DNA of 64,000 nucleotides from positions 62,001-126,000 of the forward strand of contig JAVBLC010000002.1 of NCBI GenBank assembly GCA_031553805.1. The letters are read 5' to 3'. Below are positions 7,795 to 16,036 of the stretch, one piece after another. The stretch is from JAITVB01 sp031553805 (GTDB taxonomy: Bacteria > Bacteroidota > Bacteroidia > Bacteroidales > Rikenellaceae). The notes beneath the pieces were generated by a model that saw only the letters and a list, made by a program, of their open reading frames with translations, ran no database searches and was not told where the DNA came from. Each line of letters opens with the position of its first letter. Position 1 is the first letter of the stretch. Made by a program: the position numbers and the translations under genes.

Positions 7795-9207
7795 ATGAAA
7801 AAAATCCTCCTGCTGCTCGCCATATTTTTTCTGGCTGTCGGGGTTAAGGCCCAGGTGGCCCTCGACGAGTTGAATCTTGAAAATAAATTTCAGTTGCCGC
7901 TCAAAGCGGTCTTCGATGAGATCGAACGCCGTTGGGACGTCAAACTGGTCTACCCCGAAAACCTGGTCAAGGGCCGCGTGGTGACCTACGCCCTGTTCCG
8001 CTTCGAACCCGATTTCGAAACGACGCTCAACCACATCCTCCAGAATCAGGATATGGAAGCGGTGCAGAACCCTGACGGCACCTACCGCGTCCGGATGTTC
8101 GAATATGCCAAGGCCTCGATCGAGGTCGGCATCAAACGGATCGACTATCTCTACAGCCTCTACGACAACCTCGCCGCCTGGGAAAAACGCCGCGAGCAGC
8201 TCAAGACGTGCATCACCGAAGTGATCGGCATCCCTGCCCTGCGTCCCCACTTGAAGCTGACTTACCTCGCCACTCCGGTGCGTAAGATGGACGGTTATAC
8301 GGTCCAGAATTTTTCGATCGAAACCCTGCCGGGCGTTTATGCTACCGGTTCGGTTTACCGTCCGGCCAAGGTGAAACGGGGCGAAAAGCTCCCGTTCATC
8401 CTTAATCCCAATGGTCACTTTCCGAATGGCCGCTACTATCCCGACATCCAGACCATTTGCGCGATGCAGGCCCGGATGGGGGCGGTGGCGGTCAGCCTCG
8501 ACCTGTTTGCCTACGGCGAATCGCTGCTGGCGTTCAAGTCCGAAGACCACCGCAACAGCATGGCGATGCGGATGCAGGCGTTGAACAACACGGCGGTGCT
8601 GGACTATTTCCTGGCCCAATCCGACATTGACCTTGCGCATGTGGCGATTACCGGTGCTTCGGGTGGCGGTTCGCAATCGATGACGATGGCGGCGATGGAC
8701 GACCGCATCAAATTTTCGGCCCCGATGGTGATGGTTTCCTCGTATTTCGTAGGCGGTTGCGGCTGCGAAAGCGGGCTGCCGATCGCCTTGTGCGGCGACG
8801 GGACCAACCTGGCCGAGATTGCAGCCCTGACGGCACCCCGTCCGATGCTGATCGTTTCTGACGGCAAGGACTGGACGGACCATGTCGATCAGGTCGAATA
8901 TCCTTTCATCAAACGCACCTACGGTTTCTATGGCAAGGAGAATCTGGTCACCAACGTTCACCTGCCGGACGAAGGCCACGATATGGGCCCGTCGAAACGC
9001 TTTGCGGTGTATGACTTTATGGTCCGTGAGCTTGGTTTGAATGCCGCAGCCGGACAGGATGCCGCCGGAGAGTGGGACGAGTCGAGGGTGACTGTCGAAA
9101 CCGAACAGGCCTTGCGTGCTTTCGGCCCGAACGGCGAAAATTTTCCAAAGGACGCGGTTAAGGGTATTGACGACCTTTATACATTAGTCAACAGTTATTT
9201 GAAATAG
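7795..9207 (+). CDS. Exported alpha/beta hydrolase (acetyl-xylan-esterase/dienelactone-hydrolase-like) with N-terminal STN-like domain
   Basis: A 470-residue secreted protein with a signal peptide (MKKILLLLAIFFLAVGVKAQ). Residues about 33-100 (LPLKAVFDEIERRWDVKLVYPENLVKG...LNHILQNQDMEAVQNPDGTYRV) have the pattern of the secretin/TonB short N-terminal (STN) domain. The hydrolase part follows, with nucleophile S289 in GASGGGSQ, acid candidate D356 in SDGKDW, and H395 in PDEGHDMG, so the triad appears complete. Family members de-esterify polysaccharides or related substrates in the periplasm. STN domains normally sit on SusC-type receptors or anti-sigma factors, so their presence on an enzyme is unusual. 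folP follows after 4 bases and is probably cotranscribed, without obvious functional link. The substrate is unknown. Confidence 0.8.
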   Translation: MKKILLLLAIFFLAVGVKAQVALDELNLENKFQLPLKAVFDEIERRWDVKLVYPENLVKGRVVTYALFRFEPDFETTLNHILQNQDMEAVQNPDGTYRVRMFEYAKASIEVGIKRIDYLYSLYDNLAAWEKRREQLKTCITEVIGIPALRPHLKLTYLATPVRKMDGYTVQNFSIETLPGVYATGSVYRPAKVKRGEKLPFILNPNGHFPNGRYYPDIQTICAMQARMGAVAVSLDLFAYGESLLAFKSEDHRNSMAMRMQALNNTAVLDYFLAQSDIDLAHVAITGASGGGSQSMTMAAMDDRIKFSAPMVMVSSYFVGGCGCESGLPIALCGDGTNLAEIAALTAPRPMLIVSDGKDWTDHVDQVEYPFIKRTYGFYGKENLVTNVHLPDEGHDMGPSKRFAVYDFMVRELGLNAAAGQDAAGEWDESRVTVETEQALRAFGPNGENFPKDAVKGIDDLYTLVNSYLK

Positions 9208-9211
9208 AAAA

Positions 9212-10072
9212 GTGCTCCGAAAAACCTTAGTGCTGGACGGACGGCTGATCGACCTCACGCGGCCGGTAGCGATGGCGATCATCAACGCCACGCCCGACTC
9301 GTTCTGGGCCGGCAGCCGCACCCCGGACGAAGCGACGATCCGCGCCCGCGTGGCGCAGGCGATGGCCGCAGGGGCGGCAATCCTCGACGTGGGGGGCTAC
9401 TCCTCGCGCCCGGGGGCGGACGATGTTTCTCCAGACGAGGAGTTTTCGCGGTTGGATTGTGCTTTGTCGGCGATCCGGGCCGATTTTCCGACGGCGGCGG
9501 TGTCGATCGACACGTTTCGGAGCGAAGTGGCCCGCCGGGTGGTCGAACGCTACGGCCCGGTGATCATCAACGACGTTTCGGCGGGCGGGCTCGATCCCGA
9601 GTTGCCGGCGGCGGCGGCCGAGTGGGGCGTGCCCTATGTGGCGATGCACATGCGCGGCACCCCGCAGGATATGCAACAGCACATCGACTACAAGGGCGAA
9701 GTGATGGACGAAGTGATCGCCTGGTTCTCGCGCAAGTTAGACGATTTCCGTGCGTTGGGGCTGCACGAGGTGATCCTCGACCCGGGCTTCGGTTTTTCGA
9801 AGACCACCGAACAGAATTACGCCCTGCTGGCGCGCCTGGGCGACTTGCAGATACTGGAACGCCCCGTGCTGGCCGGCATCTCGCGGAAGTCGATGGTTTG
9901 GAAGCCGCTCGAAAGCACACCGGCCGAAGCGCTCAACGGCACCACCGCCCTGCATTGGGAAGCGCTGCGCCAAGGTGCGTCGATCCTGCGCGTGCACGAC
10001 GTGCGCGAGGCGGTCGAGACGATCCGGTTGTTTCAGTGTCTCCCGGGTGCTTCGCCGCACAGGGAATTTTAA
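9212..10072 (+). CDS. folP: Dihydropteroate synthase
   Basis: A 286-residue enzyme of folate synthesis that joins p-aminobenzoate to hydroxymethyl-dihydropterin diphosphate in the cytoplasm. Family signatures are in order: INATPDSF near residue 24, DVGGYSSRPGA near residue 60, SIDTFRSEVA, IINDVSAG, HMRGTPQDM, DPGFGFSKT and GISRKSMV. Length is normal for FolP. The start is a GTG at 9212, four bases after the preceding stop; no better ATG lies before the conserved INATPDSF motif. The coupling to the esterase gene suggests shared transcription. Confidence 0.95.
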   Translation: MLRKTLVLDGRLIDLTRPVAMAIINATPDSFWAGSRTPDEATIRARVAQAMAAGAAILDVGGYSSRPGADDVSPDEEFSRLDCALSAIRADFPTAAVSIDTFRSEVARRVVERYGPVIINDVSAGGLDPELPAAAAEWGVPYVAMHMRGTPQDMQQHIDYKGEVMDEVIAWFSRKLDDFRALGLHEVILDPGFGFSKTTEQNYALLARLGDLQILERPVLAGISRKSMVWKPLESTPAEALNGTTALHWEALRQGASILRVHDVREAVETIRLFQCLPGASPHREF

Positions 10073-10077
10073 TTTTG
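10070..10077 (+). promoter_or_regulatory. -7 element TAATTTTG upstream of the small lipoprotein gene
   Basis: Exact TAnnTTTG match overlapping the folP stop, 48 bases before the lipoprotein start; no clear -33 box. Confidence 0.4.
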
Positions 10078-10124
10078 GATGTATAAAACATAACGAAATC
10101 ACCTCAACTAAAACCTAAGATATC

Positions 10125-10574
10125 ATGGAAAAAAGATTATGTCGTTTTATCCTGGCTATCGTTGCGATAGGATTATGTACCGGTTTTTTGATGACTTCCT
10201 GCCAGAAAGAAGAGGCGCTATCTCCCGTTGACCGTGAGCAGACCGCTCCGGAAGTAAAGGCATCCTTGCCCGTGAACAACATCGAGGTTTCTTGGACGAA
10301 CCGAACCTCTCGCTTGGTGGATATTACCATCATCAGTTCTTATCCGGTGACCTCCAAGGTTCAGGTTGTCACCGATGCTTATATCCGTTTTCCGGAAGGC
10401 CTTACTCCGGGGACAAGGATCGTATACCTTAATGCCGGAGAGTCGTCCCGAACCTTTACTACGATGGAGCTTAATCCGATCGACCACTTTCAGTTGGTTA
10501 GCGTTACGCCCGAATACGACGCCAATTACCAATATGAGGTAAATGTCGTCAATCCACAACCGGTCGTCTATTGA
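10125..10574 (+). CDS. Small predicted lipoprotein, unknown function
   Basis: A 149-residue protein beginning MEKRLCRFILAIVAIGLCTG followed by FLMTSC, a signal peptide with a lipobox ending at C26. The mature part is Ser/Thr/Val-rich and probably all-beta (SWTNRTSRLVDITIISSYPV, KVQVVTDAYIRFPEG), like the small beta-sandwich lipoproteins frequent in Bacteroidales. I recognise no family. It stands alone, 50 bases after folP and 128 bases before the nitroreductase gene, with a possible promoter at 10070-10077. Confidence 0.7.
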   Translation: MEKRLCRFILAIVAIGLCTGFLMTSCQKEEALSPVDREQTAPEVKASLPVNNIEVSWTNRTSRLVDITIISSYPVTSKVQVVTDAYIRFPEGLTPGTRIVYLNAGESSRTFTTMELNPIDHFQLVSVTPEYDANYQYEVNVVNPQPVVY

Positions 10575-10702
10575 TTGTTAACCTGAGGAATGAAAAATAG
10601 GGGAAATCTGTTCTTTATCAGGGAAATATCACAAAAAATTTACAACTACTTTTACATGAAAACATCGAAAAGCCCCCAGGGGTACACTTAAACCTCATAC
10701 CG

Positions 10703-11320
10703 ATGAAAAAAGTATTCTTACTGCTTATCATGACTGTCCTTTCATTAAACCTAGCCGCCCAGGATATTGCGCTTCCGGAACCGGATAAGACCGGCGGGAT
10801 GCACCTGATGGAAGCCCTTTCGAAACGCGCCTCCTCGCGCGAATACACAGGCAAGCCGCTTACCGACAACCAGCTGTCGGACCTGCTGTGGGCCGCCTGG
10901 GGCGTGAACCGTCCCAACGGAAACCGCACCGCCGCCTCGTCGATGAACACGCAAGACATCACCCTCTACGTGTTTATGGAGAAAGGCGGCTACCGCTACG
11001 ACGCCCGGACCCAGACCTTGGTGAAAATGGCCGACGGCGACCTGCGCGCCAAAGTGTGTACCCAGCCTTTCGGCCCGCAAGCGGCCCTGCAAATCATCTT
11101 TGTCGCTGACCTGAGCAAAGGCCGCGGCGACGAAATGTCGAAAAAGATCGCATCGGCTACCAACGCGGGGCTGATCTCGCAAAACATTTACCTTTTTTGC
11201 GCGTCCGAAGGGATGAACTCGGTGGTTTACGCCGGGGGCATCGACCGCGACGCGGTGACTGACATCCTGAAACTCGGCGCCGACCAATGGCCGGTACAGG
11301 GACAGGCAGCCGGTTATTAA
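10703..11320 (+). CDS. Exported SagB/ThcOx-type nitroreductase-fold protein
   Basis: A 205-residue protein with a signal peptide (MKKVFLLLIMTVLSLNLAAQ) followed by a nitroreductase domain. Visible family features are the KRASSREYTGKPLTDNQLSDLLWAAWGVNR block, which carries the Arg-Ser-x-Arg FMN-phosphate contact, and a late NIYLFCASEGMNSVVYAG block. Such proteins bind FMN and oxidise or reduce small substrates; members with a signal peptide are common in Bacteroidetes, but substrates are not known. There are no neighbouring azoline-peptide biosynthesis genes, so a SagB-like role in peptide maturation is not supported. A fucosyltransferase gene follows after 63 bases. Confidence 0.8.
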   Translation: MKKVFLLLIMTVLSLNLAAQDIALPEPDKTGGMHLMEALSKRASSREYTGKPLTDNQLSDLLWAAWGVNRPNGNRTAASSMNTQDITLYVFMEKGGYRYDARTQTLVKMADGDLRAKVCTQPFGPQAALQIIFVADLSKGRGDEMSKKIASATNAGLISQNIYLFCASEGMNSVVYAGGIDRDAVTDILKLGADQWPVQGQAAGY

Positions 11321-11383
11321 TCATGATTTTACCCGGGACCTGATGGAGATTGGAGATAAGGTAAACACCCGGACGGTTTTCGA

Positions 11384-12259
11384 ATGAAACATCCTGTATT
11401 TTACCTGCAAGGCGGCCTGGGCAACCAGATGTTCGAGTACGCTTTCCTGAAATACCTCGAAGCGGCGGGCCACCGGGGAGTGAAGATCAACGCATCGGCC
11501 CCGTCGCTGCGGAAACATTCGGGTGCGGGCGTCCGGGCGGTGTTCCCGGCCGTGGAGGCGGGGAACCGGTTTCTGCCCGTGTGGCAGGGACACTTGGTCA
11601 AATGGTGGGCCGATGGGCTGAAAAAGGGCCTCGGTGTGGCCTGCATGACCGAGGGGATGGGGGAGGAGCAAACTACGATCCCCCCGCACACGGTATTGAT
11701 CCGCGGTTATTGGCAGGAGTGGCGCTTTGCGGCGGCGGTCGAACCGGTGCTGCGCCGTGATTTTGTGTTCCGTCCCGACGACGATCCCCGTAACCGTGAA
11801 CTCGCGGCGTGGATTGAAGCGCCGGAGCAGACGGGCCGCACGGTGAGCCTGCACGTGCGCCGCGGCGACTACCACGACCCGGCCAACCGGGCGGTGTTCG
11901 GCGATATCTGCACCCCGGAATATTACCGCCGGGCGGTCGATTTTATCCGGGCGCGGGTGGCCGATCCGCGCTTTGTGGTCTTCTCGGACGATCCGGCGTG
12001 GGTGCGCGGGAACCTGCCTCTCGACGGCGCGCGCTATGTCGACTGGAACCGGGGCGACGCCAGTTTTCGCGACATGGAACTGATGAGCCGTTGCCACCAC
12101 CACGTGATCGCCAACAGCTCGTTCAGCTGGTGGGGCGCGTGGCTCGACCCCCGGCCGGAAAAGATTGTGGCCGCCCCGTCGAAATGGTTCGGGGATCGCC
12201 CGCCGGAGTTTGTCGAGAAGCTGCTTCCCCCTGCGTGGCACAGGATTGAAATTAATTGA
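11384..12259 (+). CDS. Alpha-1,2-fucosyltransferase-like glycosyltransferase (GT11)
   Basis: A 291-residue cytoplasmic glycosyltransferase. The N-terminal GGLGNQMFEYAF motif and the VRRGDY motif (about residue 160) are hallmarks of GT11, followed by the conserved FSDDPAW and NSSFSWWGAWL segments. GT11 enzymes move fucose from GDP-fucose, usually to galactose in O-antigen or capsule units. It stands apart from any polysaccharide cluster, preceding a GH106-like glycosidase by 28 bases, so it may modify a surface glycan as a lone enzyme. GDP-fucose synthesis genes are not in this window. Confidence 0.88.
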   Translation: MKHPVFYLQGGLGNQMFEYAFLKYLEAAGHRGVKINASAPSLRKHSGAGVRAVFPAVEAGNRFLPVWQGHLVKWWADGLKKGLGVACMTEGMGEEQTTIPPHTVLIRGYWQEWRFAAAVEPVLRRDFVFRPDDDPRNRELAAWIEAPEQTGRTVSLHVRRGDYHDPANRAVFGDICTPEYYRRAVDFIRARVADPRFVVFSDDPAWVRGNLPLDGARYVDWNRGDASFRDMELMSRCHHHVIANSSFSWWGAWLDPRPEKIVAAPSKWFGDRPPEFVEKLLPPAWHRIEIN

Positions 12260-12287
12260 GAAAACCCAAAATAAACCTACGCAACCT

Positions 12288-15200
12288 ATGAAAACAAAAC
12301 ATCTGCTTAGCTTCCTGCTGCCGGCCGTTTTTCTGATGGCTTCCTGCTCGAAAAGCCTGTCGGTGAGCGAGATCAATACGATCGACCAGCTGAAGGCCGA
12401 GTTTGCCGATCCGTCGGCACAGTACCGCACGATGCCGTTCCTGGTGTGGAACGACGACGTGACCAAAGAGAAGATCGACCACATGCTCGAAGGCATCAAG
12501 GCCAACGGCATGGGCGGCGGTTTTATCCATCCGCGCGCCGGGATGATCACCGAATATTTCTCGGACGATTGGTGGGATCTCTTCAAATACACCGTCGAAA
12601 AGGGCAAGCAGATGGGCCTCGAAATCTGGCTCTATGACGAAGACGGTTTCCCGAGCGGCTTTGCCGGGGGCCACGTCCAGGCCGATTTCCCGTCGTCATA
12701 CCAGGAGGGCCACTCGGTGGGGATGATCCGCCAGGACGTGTTGAAACTCGATTCGTCGGAACTCTACCGCGTAATCCTGAAGAAAGAGGGCGACGCCTAC
12801 ACCGACATCACTGCCTCGGCTGTCTCGATGGAGGGCCAGTCGGGCGATTTTTACCTGTTCAACAAACTTTCGATCGCTCCCTCGCCGCGCTGGGGCAATT
12901 TCCCGTATGTGAATTTGCTGATGCCGGGCGTGGTCGATTATTTCCTCGATTTCACCTTCTCGGGCTATCAAAAGAATATTGGTAGTGAATTCGGGAAAGT
13001 CGTTCCGGGCATTTTTACCGACGAACCGCACATCCGCCCCGAAACCGGCGCGACGTGGTTTACCGACCTCTTCCCCCGCTTTGAACAGCGTTGGGGCTAT
13101 AAACTCGAAACGAGCCTGCCCTCGCTCTTTACCGAGGCGGGCGACTGGCAGCGCATCCGTTACGAATACCGCCGCCTGCTGCTGGAGGTCGAACTCGAAC
13201 GCTGGGCCGAACCCTACCGCCACTGGTGCGACTCCCTCGGCCTCCAATGGACCGGCCACTACTGGGAACACGCCTGGCCGCAACCCCAGACCGCGCCCGA
13301 ATACATGATCCTGCAGAGCTACTCGCATATCCCGGGCATTGACATCCTCTTCAATCAGTATGACGAGAACGGTCCCCAGTTCGGTAATATCCGTTCGGTG
13401 CGTGAGGTACGCAGTGTGGGCAACCAGATGGGAGCCAACCGCACGGTGTGCGAAGTCTATGCCGGCTCGGGCTGGGAATTCTCGTTCTTCGACATGAAAC
13501 GCCAGTCGGACTGGCTCCACACGCTGGGTGTCAACATGATCAACCAGCACTACACCCCGACCTCGATCAAGGGCGTGCGCAAGACCGACTACCCCGAGGT
13601 GTTCTCGTACCAGGAACCCTGGTGGCCCTACTACAAAACGCTGGGCGACTATCAGGCCCGCCTGTCGGTAGCCATGTCTTCCGGAGTGCAGGTCAACGAC
13701 ATTCTGGTGCTCGAGCCGACCACTTCGGTGTGGATGTACTACATCCGCGGCTACAACGCTGTGGGCAACAAGACGGGCGAGATTGCCCGCCCGTTCCAGG
13801 AATTGGTGACCCTGCTCGAAACTAACCAGGTCGAGTATGACCTGGGCAGCGAACCCATCATGCGCAAGTACGGCGAAGTGAAAGGTTCGTCCCTGGCTGT
13901 CGGCCAACGCGACTACAGCACGGTGGTGGTGCCGTCGACGATGGAGAGCATCGACCGTTCGACGTTCGACCTGCTGAAACAATTTGCGGATAAAGGCGGC
14001 AAGGTGATCGTCCTGAGCCCCGGCCCGCAGTATCTCGAAGGCGCGCAGAGCGAAGAGGTCGTTTCGTTCTTTGCCGGTGACCGGGTGACCCGTCTCGACG
14101 CGGTCGACAAAGCGGCCCTGGCCGAGCATTTCCTGATTCCCGACAAAATCAAATTTGCCGACAACGTGGCCGATATCCCCCGCCTGTTCCACCAGCGCCG
14201 GGTGATGAACGACGGTCAGTTGTTGCTGCTCTCCAACGCTTCGGACGTCAACCGCCTCACCGGACAGGTGACGGTCAAAGGGGCCGATGCGCTGTTGTTC
14301 AACCCGATGACCGGCTTGGTGACCGACTACCCAGAAACGGCTGCAGCCGACGGGATGATCACCGTAGACTATGACCTCTATCCCGCCGGTGACCTGCTGC
14401 TTTACATCGCCGACAAGAAGCAGAAAGGTTACGATCCGACGCCGTTCTACAACGACATGAAACCGGTCGAAACGGCTTCGGCCGTGACCGCATCGCCCGA
14501 CGGTGACAACGTGTTGGTGATCGACCACCTCGACCTGACGATCGAGGGCAAGACCACCCGCGATATGTACTATTACAACGCCGACAACGAAACCTACCGC
14601 ACCTACGGTTTTCAGGGCGGCAACCCGTGGTTCTTCAGCGCAATGTACAAACGCACGTTCCTCGACCACGAATTCCCCGAAACCAGCGGATTCACGGCCG
14701 CCTATCATTTCAACGTGAGCCAGCCGGTCGATTTCTCGAAGATGAAACTCGTGGTCGAACGCGGCAACGACTGGACGGTGAAAGTCAACGGTACCGAGGT
14801 GAAAGCCATTCCCGGCAAGTGGTGGATCGATTGGGATTTTAAAATGTTTGATATTAGCGGATGTGTGCGTCAGGGTGAAAACACCGTCGAATTGTCGGTA
14901 TCGCCGATGACCATCCATTCCGAAACGATGGCCGTTTACGTGTTGGGCGATTTTTCGGTCGACGCCGGTCCGCGCAACTGGACGATCGGGGCGCCGAAAC
15001 CCCTCGGAACAGGCAGTTGGAAAGCACAGGGGATGCCTTTCTACGGACAGACGGTTACCTATGCTAAAACGTTTACTGTGGGCGAACCCGCGTCGCACTA
15101 CGAAGTGGAGCTGGGCGATTGGAACGGCACGGTGGCCGAAGTGATCGTCAACGGCTCTTCAGCCGGGATCATCGGTTGGCCGCCTTTCCGGGCTGACGTG

Positions 15201-15407
15201 ACGCAGCACATCCAGCCGGGCGAGAACAAGGTTGAGGTGCGCGTGGTGGGTTCGCTGAAGAACACGCTCGGGTCGTTCTACGCCAAGGCGCGGGGCCAGG
15301 TTTCGCCGGCGTTGATGAAGCGCGGGTCGGACGGTATCCCCGCTCCCGCCGAATTCGACCTCTTCGACTACGGCCTGATGGGGGATATTCGCCTGTTGGC
15401 GCAATAA
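12288..15407 (+). CDS. Large secreted lipoprotein glycoside hydrolase, GH106-like (putative alpha-L-rhamnosidase)
   Basis: The start is set at 12288, giving 1039 residues beginning MKTKHLLSFLLPAVFLMASC (lipobox ending at C20); a longer frame upstream has no signal peptide. The N-terminal half is a (beta/alpha)8-type domain with FLVWNDDVTKEKI, GGGFIHPRAGM, LEIWLYDEDGFPSG and GIFTDEPH motifs, the pattern of GH106 and related families. The C-terminal third has two stretches that look like carbohydrate-binding beta-sandwiches (about residues 800-1000). Transcribed after the GT11 gene with a 28-base gap. Other closely related glycosidase families are possible, so rhamnosidase activity is inference. 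Confidence 0.75.
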   Translation: MKTKHLLSFLLPAVFLMASCSKSLSVSEINTIDQLKAEFADPSAQYRTMPFLVWNDDVTKEKIDHMLEGIKANGMGGGFIHPRAGMITEYFSDDWWDLFKYTVEKGKQMGLEIWLYDEDGFPSGFAGGHVQADFPSSYQEGHSVGMIRQDVLKLDSSELYRVILKKEGDAYTDITASAVSMEGQSGDFYLFNKLSIAPSPRWGNFPYVNLLMPGVVDYFLDFTFSGYQKNIGSEFGKVVPGIFTDEPHIRPETGATWFTDLFPRFEQRWGYKLETSLPSLFTEAGDWQRIRYEYRRLLLEVELERWAEPYRHWCDSLGLQWTGHYWEHAWPQPQTAPEYMILQSYSHIPGIDILFNQYDENGPQFGNIRSVREVRSVGNQMGANRTVCEVYAGSGWEFSFFDMKRQSDWLHTLGVNMINQHYTPTSIKGVRKTDYPEVFSYQEPWWPYYKTLGDYQARLSVAMSSGVQVNDILVLEPTTSVWMYYIRGYNAVGNKTGEIARPFQELVTLLETNQVEYDLGSEPIMRKYGEVKGSSLAVGQRDYSTVVVPSTMESIDRSTFDLLKQFADKGGKVIVLSPGPQYLEGAQSEEVVSFFAGDRVTRLDAVDKAALAEHFLIPDKIKFADNVADIPRLFHQRRVMNDGQLLLLSNASDVNRLTGQVTVKGADALLFNPMTGLVTDYPETAAADGMITVDYDLYPAGDLLLYIADKKQKGYDPTPFYNDMKPVETASAVTASPDGDNVLVIDHLDLTIEGKTTRDMYYYNADNETYRTYGFQGGNPWFFSAMYKRTFLDHEFPETSGFTAAYHFNVSQPVDFSKMKLVVERGNDWTVKVNGTEVKAIPGKWWIDWDFKMFDISGCVRQGENTVELSVSPMTIHSETMAVYVLGDFSVDAGPRNWTIGAPKPLGTGSWKAQGMPFYGQTVTYAKTFTVGEPASHYEVELGDWNGTVAEVIVNGSSAGIIGWPPFRADVTQHIQPGENKVEVRVVGSLKNTLGSFYAKARGQVSPALMKRGSDGIPAPAEFDLFDYGLMGDIRLLAQ

Positions 15408-15423
15408 TTTTTCATTGATATAT

Positions 15424-15458
15424 AATGAGGGGGTGTGCAACAAGCACACCCCCTCATT
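15424..15458 (+). terminator. Intrinsic terminator of the GH106-like gene
   Basis: A 15-bp perfect stem (AATGAGGGGGTGTGC and its complement) with a 5-base loop, followed by TTGTATTG. It lies 17 bases after the stop codon. Confidence 0.85.
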
Positions 15459-15475
15459 TTGTATTGATAATACAC

Positions 15476-15735
15476 TGCTCCACTTTTGGTGCCTCCCGGG
15501 TGCCGCCCGACACTCGGAGTCTTTTCCTTACTTTGTAATGATTCTTCGCTCCACTTTTGTAGGGATACAAAAGTGGGTGCCGCCCGGCACCCGGAATTTT
15601 ACCTTTGCTATAGACTGTTCTTCGCTCCACTTTTGTAAGGATACAAAAGTGGGTGCCTCCCGGCACTTGGGATGTTGCCCTTGCTGTAGTAACTGTTCTT
15701 CGCTCCACTTTTGTAAGGATACAAAAGTGGCAAAA
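15476..15735. repeat. Tandem hairpin repeats (about 77-bp period)
   Basis: Three near-identical units start at 15542, 15618 and 15696 (periods 76 and 78), with a degenerate one from about 15476. Each has CCACTTTTGTA, a 4-base loop and TACAAAAGTGG: a perfect 11-bp hairpin (15551-15576, 15627-15652, 15705-15730). The first two continue with a GTGCC...GGCAC mini-hairpin and a TTGCT tail. The block lies between two convergent genes and outside their terminators. A long minus-strand reading frame crosses it but only repeats the motif FVSLQKWSEEQ, so it is not taken as a gene. Confidence 0.85.
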
Positions 15736-15740
15736 AATCC

Positions 15741-15811
15741 TTTTGAAAAGCGTAGCGTAGTCCACTGTTTGAGGCTGCAGGGCGAGTTGTGGACGCAGTA
15801 GCTTTTCAAAA
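15741..15811. repeat. Structured repeat core, copy A (long inverted repeat around GTCCACTGTTTGAG)
   Basis: Outer arms TTTTGAAAAGC (15741-15751) and GCTTTTCAAAA (15801-15811) are exact complements. Inside them lies GTCCACTGTTTGAG (15760-15773) and GTGGAC (15789-15794), which form an inner 6-bp stem. The core recurs at 51.6 kb with different outer arms. Confidence 0.8.
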
Positions 15812-15879
15812 GAATTCTTAGTTTTTCCCTTAAAGCGGTGACCTTTACCTCCCTCCGGTCGGTGAGCTTCGGTTCTTTG

Positions 15880-15914
15880 GTTACTTTCTTTGGATGGTAG
15901 CCAAAGAAAGTAAC
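15880..15914. repeat. 14-bp perfect inverted repeat with conserved tail module
   Basis: GTTACTTTCTTTGG (15880-15893) and its exact complement (15901-15914) enclose ATGGTAG. The flanking AAAGTAACG and AAAACTCAAAT strings recur around 36.75-36.79 kb, and the preceding TTCGGTTCTTTGG recurs at 20.8 kb. Confidence 0.75.
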
Positions 15915-15984
15915 GACCCACCAACGATCAGGAAAACTCAAATAGCAAAACCCTGCAATCAAACAAAATACAGGGTTCTAAATC

Positions 15985-16021
15985 AAACAGCGGGGACGGA
16001 TAAACCCCGTCCCCGCTGTTT
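15985..16021 (-). terminator. Intrinsic terminator of the M16 peptidase gene
   Basis: A 15-bp perfect stem (AAACAGCGGGGACGG and its complement) with a 7-base loop, 15 bases beyond the stop of the minus-strand gene; the 3' flank is only moderately T-rich. Confidence 0.75.
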
Positions 16022-16036
16022 AGATCGAGCCGATGA

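Noticed and set aside
10703..11320. SagB-like protein as part of a thiazole/oxazole-modified peptide cluster
   Set aside because: No cyclodehydratase or precursor peptide gene nearby, and the protein has a signal peptide.
12696..15098. 800-codon frame antisense to the GH106-like gene, and similar long frames antisense to pckA, the M16 gene, mmdA and the GT3-GT35 gene
   Set aside because: They arise from the strong G/C bias at third codon positions of the real genes and show His/Arg/Val-rich composition without any family motif.
15542..15730. CRISPR-like regular array
   Set aside because: Only three units, the parts between the hairpins are themselves similar rather than unique spacers, and no cas genes are near.
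15454..15962. Long minus-strand reading frames containing repeated FVSLQKWSEEQ
   Set aside because: They are translations of the hairpin repeats: the recurring peptide comes from the repeated CTCCACTTTTGTA unit, there is no plausible start, and two frames are open over the same DNA.
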